Source: Chitinophaga agrisoli (GTDB lineage: Bacteria > Bacteroidota > Bacteroidia > Chitinophagales > Chitinophagaceae). Taken from it: 64,000 nucleotides of DNA. Shown here piece by piece: positions 8,365 to 18,800 of this stretch. Numbering within the stretch: position 1 is the stretch's first letter; each line of letters begins with the position of its first letter. The notes under the pieces were generated by a model. That model had not been told where the DNA came from, searched no databases, and saw only the letters and a list, made by a program, of their open reading frames with translations. Both the position numbers and the translations under genes were made by a program. The stretch lies in NCBI RefSeq assembly GCF_008386695.1, contig NZ_VUOC01000004.1, forward strand, positions 1,924,327-1,988,326, written 5' to 3'.

Positions 8365-9369
8365 CTAGGGAATAATTACCTGGTCTACTACATGCACTAC
8401 GCCATTGGTAGCAATGATATCCGGGCGTATAATATGCGGTGGCGTTACGTTGTGCGATGTTCTGAATGTAAAGCCATCCTCCATTATATAGTAGAAATGT
8501 TGAGGTATGGTACTAAGATCGAAAACGGGCGTGCCCAGGCGCGCGCCTCCTATGAATGTGGCGGTAAAATTCGTGTCATGCAGTATGCCATAGGTGATGA
8601 AATTCTTCAGCACACCAGGATCTGCCTGTTGTACCGCTGCCACATCTGCAAAACCGAACGCTTTGAAGGCGTCATTATCAGGCGCAAGCACCGTAAGACT
8701 CCAGTAGTAATTATTATATACCTGGATGGGCGGGGTAAAGTTCAGGTTGCCTGTGTAATTTATCCGCTCAATGGCAGCCGCATACAATGTGAGGTCAGGG
8801 CTCTGCTGTATCACCTGCCATAAATTACCGGCAGGCGGGAAGCCTACGCGGGCCAGCTTATGTATGACGCCATCTCCCAGCTCAATATTTCCCTGTACCA
8901 GGGGAATACCGTTAAAGAAGATACCGTAATAGTTACGGGCTACCGTGGGGCGGTATACGGGATGTTCTGATAACACATCCTGCGTATAAAAACCTACCAG
9001 GGAGCTGCCGCTCAAACGGCCGTATACGATCTGATAACGGAGGATATTTGCCAGCTGTTCCGGATCATAACTATTGATCTTTTCCGCGGTAAGACCGGCT
9101 GCGATAAAAGCACTGTCAACCGGTGCAAACACGGTATAAGGCGCGCTGTTTGTAAAGGTGGTATCGTCCCACATGCCGGCATGCTGCAGGGCTGTTTTAA
9201 ACAGGGATAATTGGGGATCGCCGGTCACATATTCCTTTATCACCTGTTTGGCTTTCACCACCGGCTCCTCCTCCTTTTTACAGCCTGCCAGCAACAGCAG
9301 TGCGGCACAGAGCAGCTGTATACAGCTACGGTAATATTGTTGGATCTGTTGATATTTATACATAAACAT
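8365..9369 (-). CDS. lipoprotein with two fasciclin (FAS1) domains, copy 4
   Basis: A lipoprotein (signal peptide ending LLLLAGC) carrying two FAS1 domains. The first holds the DPQLSLFKTALQHAGM helix and the YTVFAPVDSAF motif. The second holds DLTLYAAAIERI, LTVLAPDNDAF and the closing ATNGVVHVVDQVI string. FAS1 domains mediate protein-protein or carbohydrate adhesion at the cell surface. I take ATG 9369 (ATG 9363 is an alternative); the longer frame to 9393 would overlap the upstream gene. It lies 4 bases behind the upstream FAS1 gene, one of four consecutive FAS1 genes of similar build but clearly diverged sequence. Confidence 0.88.
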   Translation of the reverse strand: MFMYKYQQIQQYYRSCIQLLCAALLLLAGCKKEEEPVVKAKQVIKEYVTGDPQLSLFKTALQHAGMWDDTTFTNSAPYTVFAPVDSAFIAAGLTAEKINSYDPEQLANILRYQIVYGRLSGSSLVGFYTQDVLSEHPVYRPTVARNYYGIFFNGIPLVQGNIELGDGVIHKLARVGFPPAGNLWQVIQQSPDLTLYAAAIERINYTGNLNFTPPIQVYNNYYWSLTVLAPDNDAFKAFGFADVAAVQQADPGVLKNFITYGILHDTNFTATFIGGARLGTPVFDLSTIPQHFYYIMEDGFTFRTSHNVTPPHIIRPDIIATNGVVHVVDQVIIP

Positions 9370-9373
9370 GCTA

Positions 9374-10408
9374 TTAAGGAATAAGAATGCCATTGATCAC
9401 ATGCAGCACCCCATTGGTACAGGGCCTGTTGGCGAAGTTCTGGCTGGGATCATACCCGGACACCTGGTAGATCGCTGACGTGGAGGGACTACCTGCGCCC
9501 TGGAAAAAGATGTTATTAAAGTAGAGCGGGGAACCGCTGATCTTTATTTTACCGCCATTCACCGTGGTGAGGCCATCCGGCGCGGTGGCGCTCATACGAA
9601 ACAGGTCGCCGGTAAACAATCTGCCGGGCAGGATGTGGTATTTCATCAGCGTTGCCAGCTTACCAGGATCAGCCGCCATGATACCGCCTATGGTGGTAAG
9701 GTCCATATCCGGCCATTTCCCAACGGATTGCTGAAATGCGGCGTTAGATGGCGCTATTACCGTGTAAGGCTCCTTAGCTGCCAGCAGTGTATTTTCCAGC
9801 CCGCTGCGCTGCATAGCAGCGGCAAATAGGGTGAGCAGGGGCTCATTGTGGATAAAATCCCGTATAGTAGGATACGTTTCCGGGTTCATGAGCTGCGGCA
9901 TTACCTGCATCAACCCATTTGTGGCGGCAACATCCAGGGTTCCGGGCGTCATTCCGTTTATGGTGGTCACGGTGTCTGTACCGTTCAGGTACCTGAAAAC
10001 GTGCACCGCGCCCCCTCCCATGGTCACCAGGGCAGTATCTCCCAGGGGCAGCTGCCGGAAGGAGACCTTGCCGCGCAGGATGTGGTACAATAAAATTTCC
10101 CGTATGCGCCCTGGTGTGTAGTAGTAGGCGTATGTGCCTGACCCTGCTACTGCCAGCGCATCATTGGTAGGCGCCAGGAAGGTGAATGGGCCCGGATGCC
10201 CCAGCGTATCCAGTAAACCGCCGTATCGCAAAAAATTGCTGGCATCACTGAAATTAAAATTATCCTGCAGCACGAATTGTATCCGGCCGTTATAACCGGG
10301 CTCTGTGACGGGCTTATTATCGTTATCGTGATCTTTTTTACAGCTGATGGCCGCTATGGTGAGCAGCGCCAGCCATATTATCTGTATTCGTTTTATGATC
10401 CCTTGCAT
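9374..10408 (-). CDS. lipoprotein with two fasciclin (FAS1) domains, copy 3
   Basis: A 344-residue lipoprotein (ALLTIAAISC lipobox) with two FAS1 domains. The first contains FTFLAPTNDAL and LLYHILRGKV, the second LLTLFAAAMQRSGL, YTVIAPSNAAF, LMKYHILPGRL and the end motif TNGVLHVINGILIP. Start ATG 10408 is the one that leaves a clean signal peptide; the open frame upstream to 10558 overlaps the preceding gene. Gap to the upstream gene is 10 bases. Role is inferred as a surface adhesion or binding component of the operon. Confidence 0.88.
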   Translation of the reverse strand: MQGIIKRIQIIWLALLTIAAISCKKDHDNDNKPVTEPGYNGRIQFVLQDNFNFSDASNFLRYGGLLDTLGHPGPFTFLAPTNDALAVAGSGTYAYYYTPGRIREILLYHILRGKVSFRQLPLGDTALVTMGGGAVHVFRYLNGTDTVTTINGMTPGTLDVAATNGLMQVMPQLMNPETYPTIRDFIHNEPLLTLFAAAMQRSGLENTLLAAKEPYTVIAPSNAAFQQSVGKWPDMDLTTIGGIMAADPGKLATLMKYHILPGRLFTGDLFRMSATAPDGLTTVNGGKIKISGSPLYFNNIFFQGAGSPSTSAIYQVSGYDPSQNFANRPCTNGVLHVINGILIP

Positions 10409-10418
10409 GATAGTAGCA

Positions 10419-11669
10419 TTAATTGATTGGATAAAAAAGCTGGTCAATCTTGTACAAGGCTCCGTTAGTGGCGATGAAGCTATTAACGGAATGCGCCATA
10501 TCACCGTCCAGCGTGACGGGCACCGCGGTACTCCCCCATTGTATGTAAACCTTTCCATTCTGCGTGTAGAACTGCATACCTGGCCATTTTATCTGCGCTC
10601 CATTGTAGATCTCACTGGTTGATCTGCCCCAATAGATATTAAAGGGCCCCAGGTCTACGTGTTTATCCAGCAGGTCGCCATACAGCACCAGCGATGTATT
10701 GAATGAATTCTGAAAGGAAAGCTGACTATTAAACAGCACATGCCGGGTTATCAGGCTATCTATAGGCGGGTAGCGGAAAACACCGCTACCCGGTTCCACG
10801 CCGGTTGGCGTGCTAAGGGCATAACTGCGGATATCCTCCACCGTATAAAAGCCGGCCTTATTGAAGGCTTTATTAGTGGGCGCAAAAATGGTAGGCCAGC
10901 TACCGGCGAGGTTGGGCGGTATTGGGTGCGCGTAAAAAAAAGTGTCTCTTGTATTCTGGTCGTAAGCGCCAAAACGTTTCTGAAAGCCGTCCCATACCAG
11001 GCTGTCAGAGATCTGCATGGCAGCATTGTACAGGGTCAGGTCCGGCTCTGTGGCAATGATATCATACAGTGATCTTGCCTGCGGCGCATACACGATCCGT
11101 TTAACGGGATAGATGTAACCATTGGATGCGCTCATTACCGGCGCGTTCTTTTCTATGGGATGCCCGTTGAGCCAAAGTACACCGGCCGACTCACGTATGA
11201 ACAGCGGATAGGTATACACTGAAAAACCGGTATGCTGGTCAAAAGTAGTATCCCTCAAAAAGGACGGCCCCTTTGTACTGAGCAGGTTGTTGGTAAGGGC
11301 CAGATCATCGAACGGGCCCGCTACCACGTGATAGGCGATCAGCCGGCGCAGGGAATCCAGCGGCAGGCTGTTAATTTTCTGTTCATCCAGACCGGCAGCC
11401 TTCATCACGGAGTCAACCGGCGCAAACACGGTATATCCTTTACCGCTGTCTACCAGCGCGGCCAGCTGCAATCTTGTAAATGCCTTATTGAAAAGGGAGA
11501 TTGACGGCTCTGTTGCCAGGGCCTTTTTAATATCCCCATTTTCAAAGGGAGCGGAATGAGATATGTGGAGCGCTGAATCTGAGGATTTGAGGCAGGCGCT
11601 CCATAAAAGCATTAACCCAACCAGCACACCTGCTACGGTAAAATATTTTCGTTTAAATATTGTTTGCAT
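10419..11669 (-). CDS. lipoprotein with two fasciclin (FAS1) domains, copy 2
   Basis: A 416-residue lipoprotein (signal ending LLWSAC) with two FAS1 domains. The first has ISLFNKAFTRLQL, YTVFAPVDSVM and LIAYHVVAGPF; the second has DLTLYNAAMQISDS, WPTIFAPTNKAF and the end string ATNGALYKIDQLFYP. It is longer than its neighbours because of insertions in the second domain. ATG 11669 is chosen as start because the signal peptide follows directly. It is 13 bases downstream of the next FAS1 gene and belongs to the same transcription unit. Confidence 0.87.
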   Translation of the reverse strand: MQTIFKRKYFTVAGVLVGLMLLWSACLKSSDSALHISHSAPFENGDIKKALATEPSISLFNKAFTRLQLAALVDSGKGYTVFAPVDSVMKAAGLDEQKINSLPLDSLRRLIAYHVVAGPFDDLALTNNLLSTKGPSFLRDTTFDQHTGFSVYTYPLFIRESAGVLWLNGHPIEKNAPVMSASNGYIYPVKRIVYAPQARSLYDIIATEPDLTLYNAAMQISDSLVWDGFQKRFGAYDQNTRDTFFYAHPIPPNLAGSWPTIFAPTNKAFNKAGFYTVEDIRSYALSTPTGVEPGSGVFRYPPIDSLITRHVLFNSQLSFQNSFNTSLVLYGDLLDKHVDLGPFNIYWGRSTSEIYNGAQIKWPGMQFYTQNGKVYIQWGSTAVPVTLDGDMAHSVNSFIATNGALYKIDQLFYPIN

Positions 11670-11682
11670 AAAAGATGTTTTT

Positions 11683-12768
11683 TTATTGAATCCTGGCATT
11701 GTCCGGATACACCATCATTCCGCTTATTGCATGCACTACGCCGTTAACGGCCAGATGATCCTTATCCGTGTCTGATATGAGCACCAGATCTCCATATATA
11801 TAAGGATTGCCGTAGTAAGGAGGACCATAGTCATTGATGATCTCGTTGTAGTTATACGGTACGATGCCCAATGCGAAATTGAACACCAGGGCAAAATCGG
11901 GCATGAAGTAGACCGGCGCATTGCCGCCCGTAAGATAGTCACCCAGAGCTGGCATTGGCGCATCATCAAAATCTGTTTTGAAGAAGAATTTGTTGGTCAT
12001 GATACCGCATGTAAACAGGTTCTTCTTATAGTGTACGGTATCTATCGCAGCCAGCGCCGTTTCATCCAGTCCATATTGCAGGAATACATCATTTGTCATA
12101 GCCAGCAATGCAAAAGGCCCTGGCTTGTTCAGGCTATCCAGCAGGCCAAACTGCCTTAATGCCTGGGTATACAGGCTATATTGGGGCAAACTTTCCAATA
12201 GGGCGCGCACTGTGGGCTTAGGATACTCCAACACCTTGTCAATTACATACATCACCCCATTTTTGGCTTTGATATCTGCTTTTGTTACGTTGCCTCCATT
12301 AATGTGTATGATGGGGAGCCCGGGCATTGGAAATTGATTCTGGTAGCGGCCGGGCAGCGGCACTGAAAAGAACACATTGGCCCCGGATACACTCTTAACG
12401 GGATAGTCCACTTTTTGCGGCAGCTGGTCACTGCTCATAACACCCGGCAGTATATGATAGCCCACCAGTGTTTTCAACTGTTCCAGCTCCATATTTGCCA
12501 GGCTGTCCGCCGAAATACCCGCGTTGGCAAATGCCTGGTCCGTTGGCGCCAACAGTGTGTACATCGTGTCACCAGCCAGCAGCTTATCATACCCGGTGCG
12601 CTCCAATGCGCTGATGAAAAGCGTAAAGGAGTAATTGGCCTGCAGCACGGTTAAGAGCGGGCGTGCATCTGCCACGGGCCCCGGCTCTACCTCATCTTTT
12701 TTTATACAGCCCGCTGCTGTGATGATCAGCAGGAGGCATAAGCTGTATATATTCTGATATCTTTTCAT
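11683..12768 (-). CDS. lipoprotein with two fasciclin (FAS1) domains, copy 1
   Basis: A 361-residue lipoprotein (LLLIITAAGC lipobox) with two FAS1 domains. The first is textbook, with SFTLFISALERTGYD, YTLLAPTDQAF, LVGYHILPGVM and KNGVMYVIDKVL. The second has YSLYTQALRQFGL and FALLAMTNDVF, ending AVNGVVHAISGMMVYP. Start ATG 12768 is used because the frame upstream to 12795 overlaps the preceding gene. It is the first of the four FAS1 genes in transcription order and lies 7 bases after the 413-residue lipoprotein. Confidence 0.88.
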   Translation of the reverse strand: MKRYQNIYSLCLLLIITAAGCIKKDEVEPGPVADARPLLTVLQANYSFTLFISALERTGYDKLLAGDTMYTLLAPTDQAFANAGISADSLANMELEQLKTLVGYHILPGVMSSDQLPQKVDYPVKSVSGANVFFSVPLPGRYQNQFPMPGLPIIHINGGNVTKADIKAKNGVMYVIDKVLEYPKPTVRALLESLPQYSLYTQALRQFGLLDSLNKPGPFALLAMTNDVFLQYGLDETALAAIDTVHYKKNLFTCGIMTNKFFFKTDFDDAPMPALGDYLTGGNAPVYFMPDFALVFNFALGIVPYNYNEIINDYGPPYYGNPYIYGDLVLISDTDKDHLAVNGVVHAISGMMVYPDNARIQ

Positions 12769-12775
12769 GGTTGTT

Positions 12776-14017
12776 TTAGTTTTCAGGCACTTCATTAAAA
12801 CCGCGCTGGATCTGCATCATGTATACACGGTCATAGATCATCTCCATGATATTCAAGGTTGAATACACATGATAGGCGTTCCCTGTATTGACGATAAGAT
12901 TCAGATTAGGCGTATAGAATAAAGCAGAGCTATTGGCCGGATCATACGTATTAAAAGTATTGGGATCTCCAATGCAGCTCAGGGTAAATGGGATACTGAC
13001 CTTTGTGGGATCTGCCAGGGTAAATTTCACATAAGGCAGGGTGCCAAATTTGCTTGAAGGCAAACCGGCGAGAAATGCCGATTTATCTGCGTAGGTACGC
13101 AAGGTATCCTGGCGAAAGAAAGCACTCTGTGGCAGCAGTGGCAGCGCCATATATGGGATAACGGTATCCATCGTGGTACGCAGGGTAGTATAATAGGCGT
13201 TATCATATCCCGGTAATGGGTTGAATTTGGGATCGTTCTCAAAGCCAATAGTGGCCTGGTCATCGGGTATATTGTAGGTATAATAGATACCGGTATTATC
13301 CGGGTAAAAGTGCACGAAATCGTATTGGGAAGACAAGGGCCGCTTTCCTGAGAGGTTCACGAATCCTACGTAGAGTTTATTGGTCTCAAAGGACTGGTGA
13401 ATAAATGCCTCTTTCCGTACATAGAGGCCATACTTCTTGTTATCCAGGTCCCGGGATACTACTTCCAGCGTGTATACTTCCCCTTTTTCAAAGTTCACTA
13501 CCGTATCCAGTAATATACTGCTCCTGTTAGCGGCAGACAACTGTTTGAAAGGCACATTGTCCTGCGGCCTGGTAACGAACAGGATGCGGTGACTGCCTTC
13601 CGGCACCTGTGCCCAGGCGGAGAGATCAAATCCGTTAATAGCAGGCGCGGTGAGCACATGCGCGTTGCCAGGATATTCGTAGTTAACCGTGTTGATGATC
13701 TGTTGGTCAGGCGATGTACCAATGGAGCTGTTAGCTTCGTTGATGGGATAGGAAAGGCTGTACAGCTGACGGGTACCTAAAAAGTCGCCCACCACGGCGC
13801 CGGTATCCGGGATGCCTGCCCCATCCATATGGGGATCCATAATAAATGTGAGGAAAGGAGCGGACTGACCGCTCTGCCATACGTCTACCGTAAATGCCAG
13901 GTCATTGAACACCCGCATGTAGGCAGCATTGCTTATTGGCGGCGCTTCCTCATATTTCTTACAACCGGTCATGATAATGAGCAGCAGGCTGGCGCCGTAT
14001 AAAAAGTATCTCTTCAT
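12776..14017 (-). CDS. lipoprotein of unknown function in the fasciclin operon
   Basis: A 413-residue lipoprotein (LLLIIMTGC lipobox near residue 19). The first part (AAYMRVFNDLAFTVDVWQSGQ) resembles the start of DUF4397-type extracellular beta domains, but the match is weak by eye. No catalytic motif is visible. It sits 7 bases upstream of the first FAS1 gene and 6 bases downstream of a larger lipoprotein that looks distantly similar. In the operon it occupies the place where SusD would be expected after a SusC-type receptor, so it may be a surface binding protein. Confidence 0.7.
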   Translation of the reverse strand: MKRYFLYGASLLLIIMTGCKKYEEAPPISNAAYMRVFNDLAFTVDVWQSGQSAPFLTFIMDPHMDGAGIPDTGAVVGDFLGTRQLYSLSYPINEANSSIGTSPDQQIINTVNYEYPGNAHVLTAPAINGFDLSAWAQVPEGSHRILFVTRPQDNVPFKQLSAANRSSILLDTVVNFEKGEVYTLEVVSRDLDNKKYGLYVRKEAFIHQSFETNKLYVGFVNLSGKRPLSSQYDFVHFYPDNTGIYYTYNIPDDQATIGFENDPKFNPLPGYDNAYYTTLRTTMDTVIPYMALPLLPQSAFFRQDTLRTYADKSAFLAGLPSSKFGTLPYVKFTLADPTKVSIPFTLSCIGDPNTFNTYDPANSSALFYTPNLNLIVNTGNAYHVYSTLNIMEMIYDRVYMMQIQRGFNEVPEN

Positions 14018-14023
14018 ATTCCC

Positions 14024-15826
14024 TTACTTGTTATGTTTTATGACGATAAGGCGGGGATTACCACCCGCTGCAAATGTTTTTCCTACTAACGCTATTGTGT
14101 ATACACCGGTTTCCGCTTTGGGCAGGGGACCGGCCGGGTACAGGGCAGTATTGGCGATACATGTGTGCTGCACATTCAATGGCGCTATATTGGCGAGCAG
14201 CTTACCCGGGGCCTGCGGCAGGTTGCCTGGCTGCGACTGGTATACCCGTATGTAGGAAGGGAAACGATCCCTTTCTGTTTGCTGCCCGTCCACAACAGAA
14301 AATGGATGATAAGGGGTGCCCCAGATATATATGATATTGGGATTCCTGGCGGGCATGATGCCGGGCGCCAGGTTGATGTATGCGTCCAGGTACCTGAGCG
14401 TATCCTGACCGACGCCCGTTGCCGGCAAAAAGTATTGCCCGTCACTGGTGAAACTGGCATAGGGGAGGTCCGGGCTCAGGTTCAGGAGACGAAACTGGAA
14501 TGCATAGTTGTAACGCCTGATACGGGCGGCGCCATTGGTGCCATCATCTGGCACTAATCCTCCCATATAGCTGGACACATAGGTGGTACCCGTCATATCT
14601 GCCGCCTCAAACAACAGCCCTGGTTTGCCATCCGGCTTTTCGTATGCCCATATGGTATAGTTATCATACGGATATAGGGTCATTTGCTCCTTTGCCAGTA
14701 CGGTACCGTTTTGATCTATTGCCGTTACTTCGTGGGGACCGCGTGTAAAAATGGTGTATTCAGGCGCCAGCGCGGTGGGCCTGGTAGTATTACCTATATA
14801 GTCCAGTTGCCCGCCCAGCGGAGCGCCGTCTACATTGATCGTGATCTTCTTGCCGGGCATAGCATTCAGCGCCTGCATGCGGCCATAAGTGGCATTTACG
14901 CCGGGGTCCGCTTCTGTGATCACGCGGTACACATTGATATATGGGTATAGTTTGGAAGTTTTATCGCAGGTAAAATGGGTTACTGCCGTGCTGGTGATCA
15001 CCATACTGTAAACGCCTCCCGGCTTGAAAGTAAGCACCCTGGGGAAGTTCGATTCCTGGGACAATATATCGGCGCCACAAGGATTTACGTTAGGCAGCAC
15101 CGGTACTTCCGAGAGCAGTTTGGCAGGATCTCCATTAACGGACAATTTAAACTGGTAAGCGCCATAGGGCAACTCTACGTATTGTGAGCTGGCGCCCTGC
15201 TGCACATTATCCAATACCTCATTTACATGTGTGCCATCCGCATAGGTGAGCGAAACCGGACCGGCCAGCTGCAACGGATCCACCGGGTCTCCCAGGTTAA
15301 TGATACGCAGTTTAAACTTTGTAGCATTGGACGGCGGGATATTGTCCCGCAATATTACCTTGATCTCCCGTTTACTGGTAATGTAGTAATCACGCGGATG
15401 CACTACATCATTTTCTATCACGGTATCTAATACCGGCGGTAATTGAGATCCAGCGACTGGTATCCTGGGCTGCAACCTGAGGTGGATCTTACCGGCTTTG
15501 TCCAGCAGGCTATTGAGCACTGAGAACGGGCTGCCATCGTTCCCACTTGTCCAGGCGCCGCTTGGGAAAATAGAAAGCCCCAGCTGCGTGCCCTGTCCGC
15601 TGGTATTGGAGCCATTGCCCACATAGGCGGTAAGCGGAATATTATTGATCGTAACATCCAGATCCTGGCTATAAAAATTGAAGAGGCGTATAGCAGACAC
15701 TGATCTGTCAGACACATCCAACAGCGGTACGCCATTGTCCACCTTTTCTTTTGCACAGCCACTCCCTATTACAACGAGCAACAGGAGCAGCCAAACTTGT
15801 GTATATATTTTTTTGCTAGTAAACAT
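14024..15826 (-). CDS. lipoprotein with DUF4397-like domains
   Basis: A 600-residue lipoprotein (LLLLVVIGSGC lipobox near residue 24). Two or more beta-rich segments resemble DUF4397: SAIRLFNFYSQDLDVTINN, and later MQALNAMPGKKITINVDG followed by GPHEVTAIDQNG. Such domains are extracellular and of unknown role. ATG 15826 is taken as the start because the frame up to 15919 runs into the TonB receptor gene, whose stop is at 15831. It directly follows that receptor with a 4-base gap, the SusD-like position, but no SusD/TPR signature is visible. Confidence 0.7.
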   Translation of the reverse strand: MFTSKKIYTQVWLLLLLVVIGSGCAKEKVDNGVPLLDVSDRSVSAIRLFNFYSQDLDVTINNIPLTAYVGNGSNTSGQGTQLGLSIFPSGAWTSGNDGSPFSVLNSLLDKAGKIHLRLQPRIPVAGSQLPPVLDTVIENDVVHPRDYYITSKREIKVILRDNIPPSNATKFKLRIINLGDPVDPLQLAGPVSLTYADGTHVNEVLDNVQQGASSQYVELPYGAYQFKLSVNGDPAKLLSEVPVLPNVNPCGADILSQESNFPRVLTFKPGGVYSMVITSTAVTHFTCDKTSKLYPYINVYRVITEADPGVNATYGRMQALNAMPGKKITINVDGAPLGGQLDYIGNTTRPTALAPEYTIFTRGPHEVTAIDQNGTVLAKEQMTLYPYDNYTIWAYEKPDGKPGLLFEAADMTGTTYVSSYMGGLVPDDGTNGAARIRRYNYAFQFRLLNLSPDLPYASFTSDGQYFLPATGVGQDTLRYLDAYINLAPGIMPARNPNIIYIWGTPYHPFSVVDGQQTERDRFPSYIRVYQSQPGNLPQAPGKLLANIAPLNVQHTCIANTALYPAGPLPKAETGVYTIALVGKTFAAGGNPRLIVIKHNK

Positions 15827-15830
15827 GATA

Positions 15831-18800
15831 TTAGAACAGTTTATAAGTGAGCCCCAGGGAGAATTCGCTGCCTTTGTAGTATTGACGGTAGATGTATGTT
15901 TCCCCATGGTATTTTCCATTATTGCCCGGGTTCGTATATACCTGCCGGAATGCCGGATTCAGTACGTTCTTGGCAAAACCCTTTACTACAAAACGCCTGC
16001 TCAGCTTTTGGCTAAATACGAGGTCCAGCACGGGCGTGGGACGATCGTACAGGTCCGGCGTACCATCCAGCTGTACCTGGATGAGACGTGCGCCTACCAT
16101 GTTAAAGGAGGCTGTTATATTGGTACCGGTAGCGCTGTTATCATAATCCAGGTAAGTATTGATGGAATAGGGCGCCTGTTCGAACACCGGGCTGGTAGCG
16201 GGTGCGCTGCGGTCGTTGATACGCGCGGCATCCAGGCGTTCCGGGTTCTTGTCAATGGTGCTCACATCCAGCAGCAGGTTAGCGCCAATGAACAGGTGGT
16301 GCAGCGGACGCCATAATTTACCCAGGTCGCGGCGGGCTTCCAGCTCCACACCATATACATGCCCTTTATTAGGGTCATTCTGGAAAATGATGAGCGGGAA
16401 TTCCGGGGAGGTGGATTCGTTACCCTGGGAATGATAGATAAACACGCGCTGCAGCGGATGTTCTATGATCTTGCCAAAAACAGACGCCGCCAGTACTTCT
16501 CCGGGGCCAGTGAACCATTCCCAGCGGAAGTCCAGGTTACGGGTCAGCTGGTTCTTAAGGTCCGGGTTGCCGCCTATTACTGCGAACTGGAACGGATCAA
16601 ACTCATAGATATTGGTGAGCTCCCGCAGCTCCGGCCTGGCCAGTGAAGTGCTATAAGCCATGCGGAAGTTCATATCCGAATGATAGGTATATACCAGGTT
16701 AACGGAGTAGTAGGGTTTATAATCCTCTACATAGCTGGTATTGGGCCTGTTGGTGCTGTTGCTGATCTTTTGCGCATAGCCGGTCACTGCATTCAGGTTG
16801 GACGGTATAAACACATTGGCCGTATCCACATGCGCATGGATCTCTGTAGACTCAAAGCGTACGCCGCCGATCAAACGCAAGGAAGGCATAATATGCGCAT
16901 CCATCATTGCGTAGAATGCTTTTGTTTCGTAGGTGCCGGTATAGTTGTTAGGCGCTTTCCTGATCTGGTACAGGAAACCGCCTACGCGGGGCTTACCTTC
17001 CTCATCATATCCGGATGCGGATTGCAGGCCAATATAACTGGGCGATACGATCTTATCCAGATCACCATTCACCTGGTTCATTACCTGGATATTGCCGCCG
17101 CCCAGGGAAGTACCGGGCAAGCCCAGAATGTTCTCTGTAAAATCGCGCTCACGTCTCAGGTAATTCACGCCTATCTTAAACAGCTGCTCCAGTTTGCCTA
17201 TGCGGAAAGGCTGTACCAGGTCTGCCTTGCCGTAGTAGTTATTTTCTTCGAGCTTACGGTATTGCCGGCCGTTAGGGTCTGCTATGATCACATTGGTATT
17301 ATCACCCCCTACCCCATGCACCAGCCCTGTTACGAAGGCATAGGTATCTGTACCAATGCCCACGCCATTGGGATCCTGGAAGCGCGTGGTACGATATAAC
17401 GCCACGTCGCTGGAGCGGAAGTCCGGATCATTCTGGGAACTGCGGGAAGAACTGAGGTTATAGCTCAGTTTAGGCGACCAGCCGGTATTGAACAGCTGGT
17501 GCTCGCCCTGCAGGTTATAGGTATCAAAAGTGCGGTAAGACTGGCGCAGCTGGTTAATTTCGTTATACACCGGGAATGACAGGCCTGTGTTCTGCCAGGA
17601 GCCGGTAAGGCTGCTGCCTTCTGCCTCTGCGCCACGGGTACCCATGAACTGTGCCTGGATCTCGTTACGCGCATTAAAGCGGTAGGTAACGCCAACCAGG
17701 CCGCCATAGTTCAGCGTTTTCTTACCTACGTTCTCCCGGTAGCTGAGGTATTTACCCAGGCGGGGATAAGCAGGCGTAATAAAATTGGGAATATGTAAAG
17801 GGGAAAAGATGCTTTTATTTCCGGTTACTACGCCCTGGAACAGGCTGTACTGGTTACGTTCCGCATCATAGATATCCTCTGTGCGCTGATAGTAGTTGGC
17901 GCTGGCCACTATGCCTATAGCCCGGTCATGTTTGAGGCGGTAGGTATTGCCCAGGGATACCGTGTATAACTGGTTAGGATCTGCCTTACGGTGCGAGGTG
18001 GTCAACACCGGGTCAAAGCTCTGCATGATGCGGCTTACGCGCATAGCTTCCGCAGCAGCAGCGGGGCTGTTACGGCTCTGGATGAACATATCCTGGATCT
18101 GCACCAGGCCGCCGGGATATTGTTTCTCCAGGTTCTTGAAATCCTGGGAAAGGTTATGTGTTTGCACCTTCTGTCCCAGGAAACCCAGGTCGCTGTTATA
18201 AAAGCTATTGTATTTACCACCCAGGCCTACATTGGAGTTAAAACCACCCTGCGCGGTAAATTCCACGATCAGGGAATCCGGTATAGATTTGGTCTTGAGC
18301 TCTACGAGGCCCGCGGAAGCATCTGCCGGCCGGTCCGGGCTGATGGTCTTGTATACAGTAACGTTATCCAGCAAAGCCGCCGGCACCAGGTCCAATGGCA
18401 CCGCGCTGCGATCCGGGTTGGCGGAGGACAGGCGGGCGCCGTTCAATTCCGCCACTACGCTACGATCACCCAGGCCGCGCACGGCCACATACTTATCATC
18501 TGTGATGGTTACGCCGGTAACGCGTTGCAGGGCCTGTGTAGTGGTGATACTAGCCGTACGCTCTATGTTCTGTGCGGAGATACCATCCGATACCACGGCG
18601 GCGTTCTTACGCTCATTCAACAGGGCGATCTCGTTGCCCACGCGGCGGCGCGCTTCCACCTTTACTTCGCGCAGGGCGGTAGCAGAGGATTGCAGGGTGA
18701 TGTTCAGCTGTACGGTAGCAGATTCTTTTACCACTGCCTTCAGCTTTTTAGTTACGAAGCCAATGTAACGGATCTCTACCTCGTAGGGACCGGCAGGCAC

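Noticed and set aside
8365-12768. Four FAS1 genes as recent tandem duplicates
   Set aside because: The genes share domain build but their sequences and lengths differ strongly and no long DNA repeat is visible, so they are old paralogues, not a recent amplification.
16680-17399. 239-codon plus-strand open frame
   Set aside because: Antisense to the barrel of the STN receptor; no family features.
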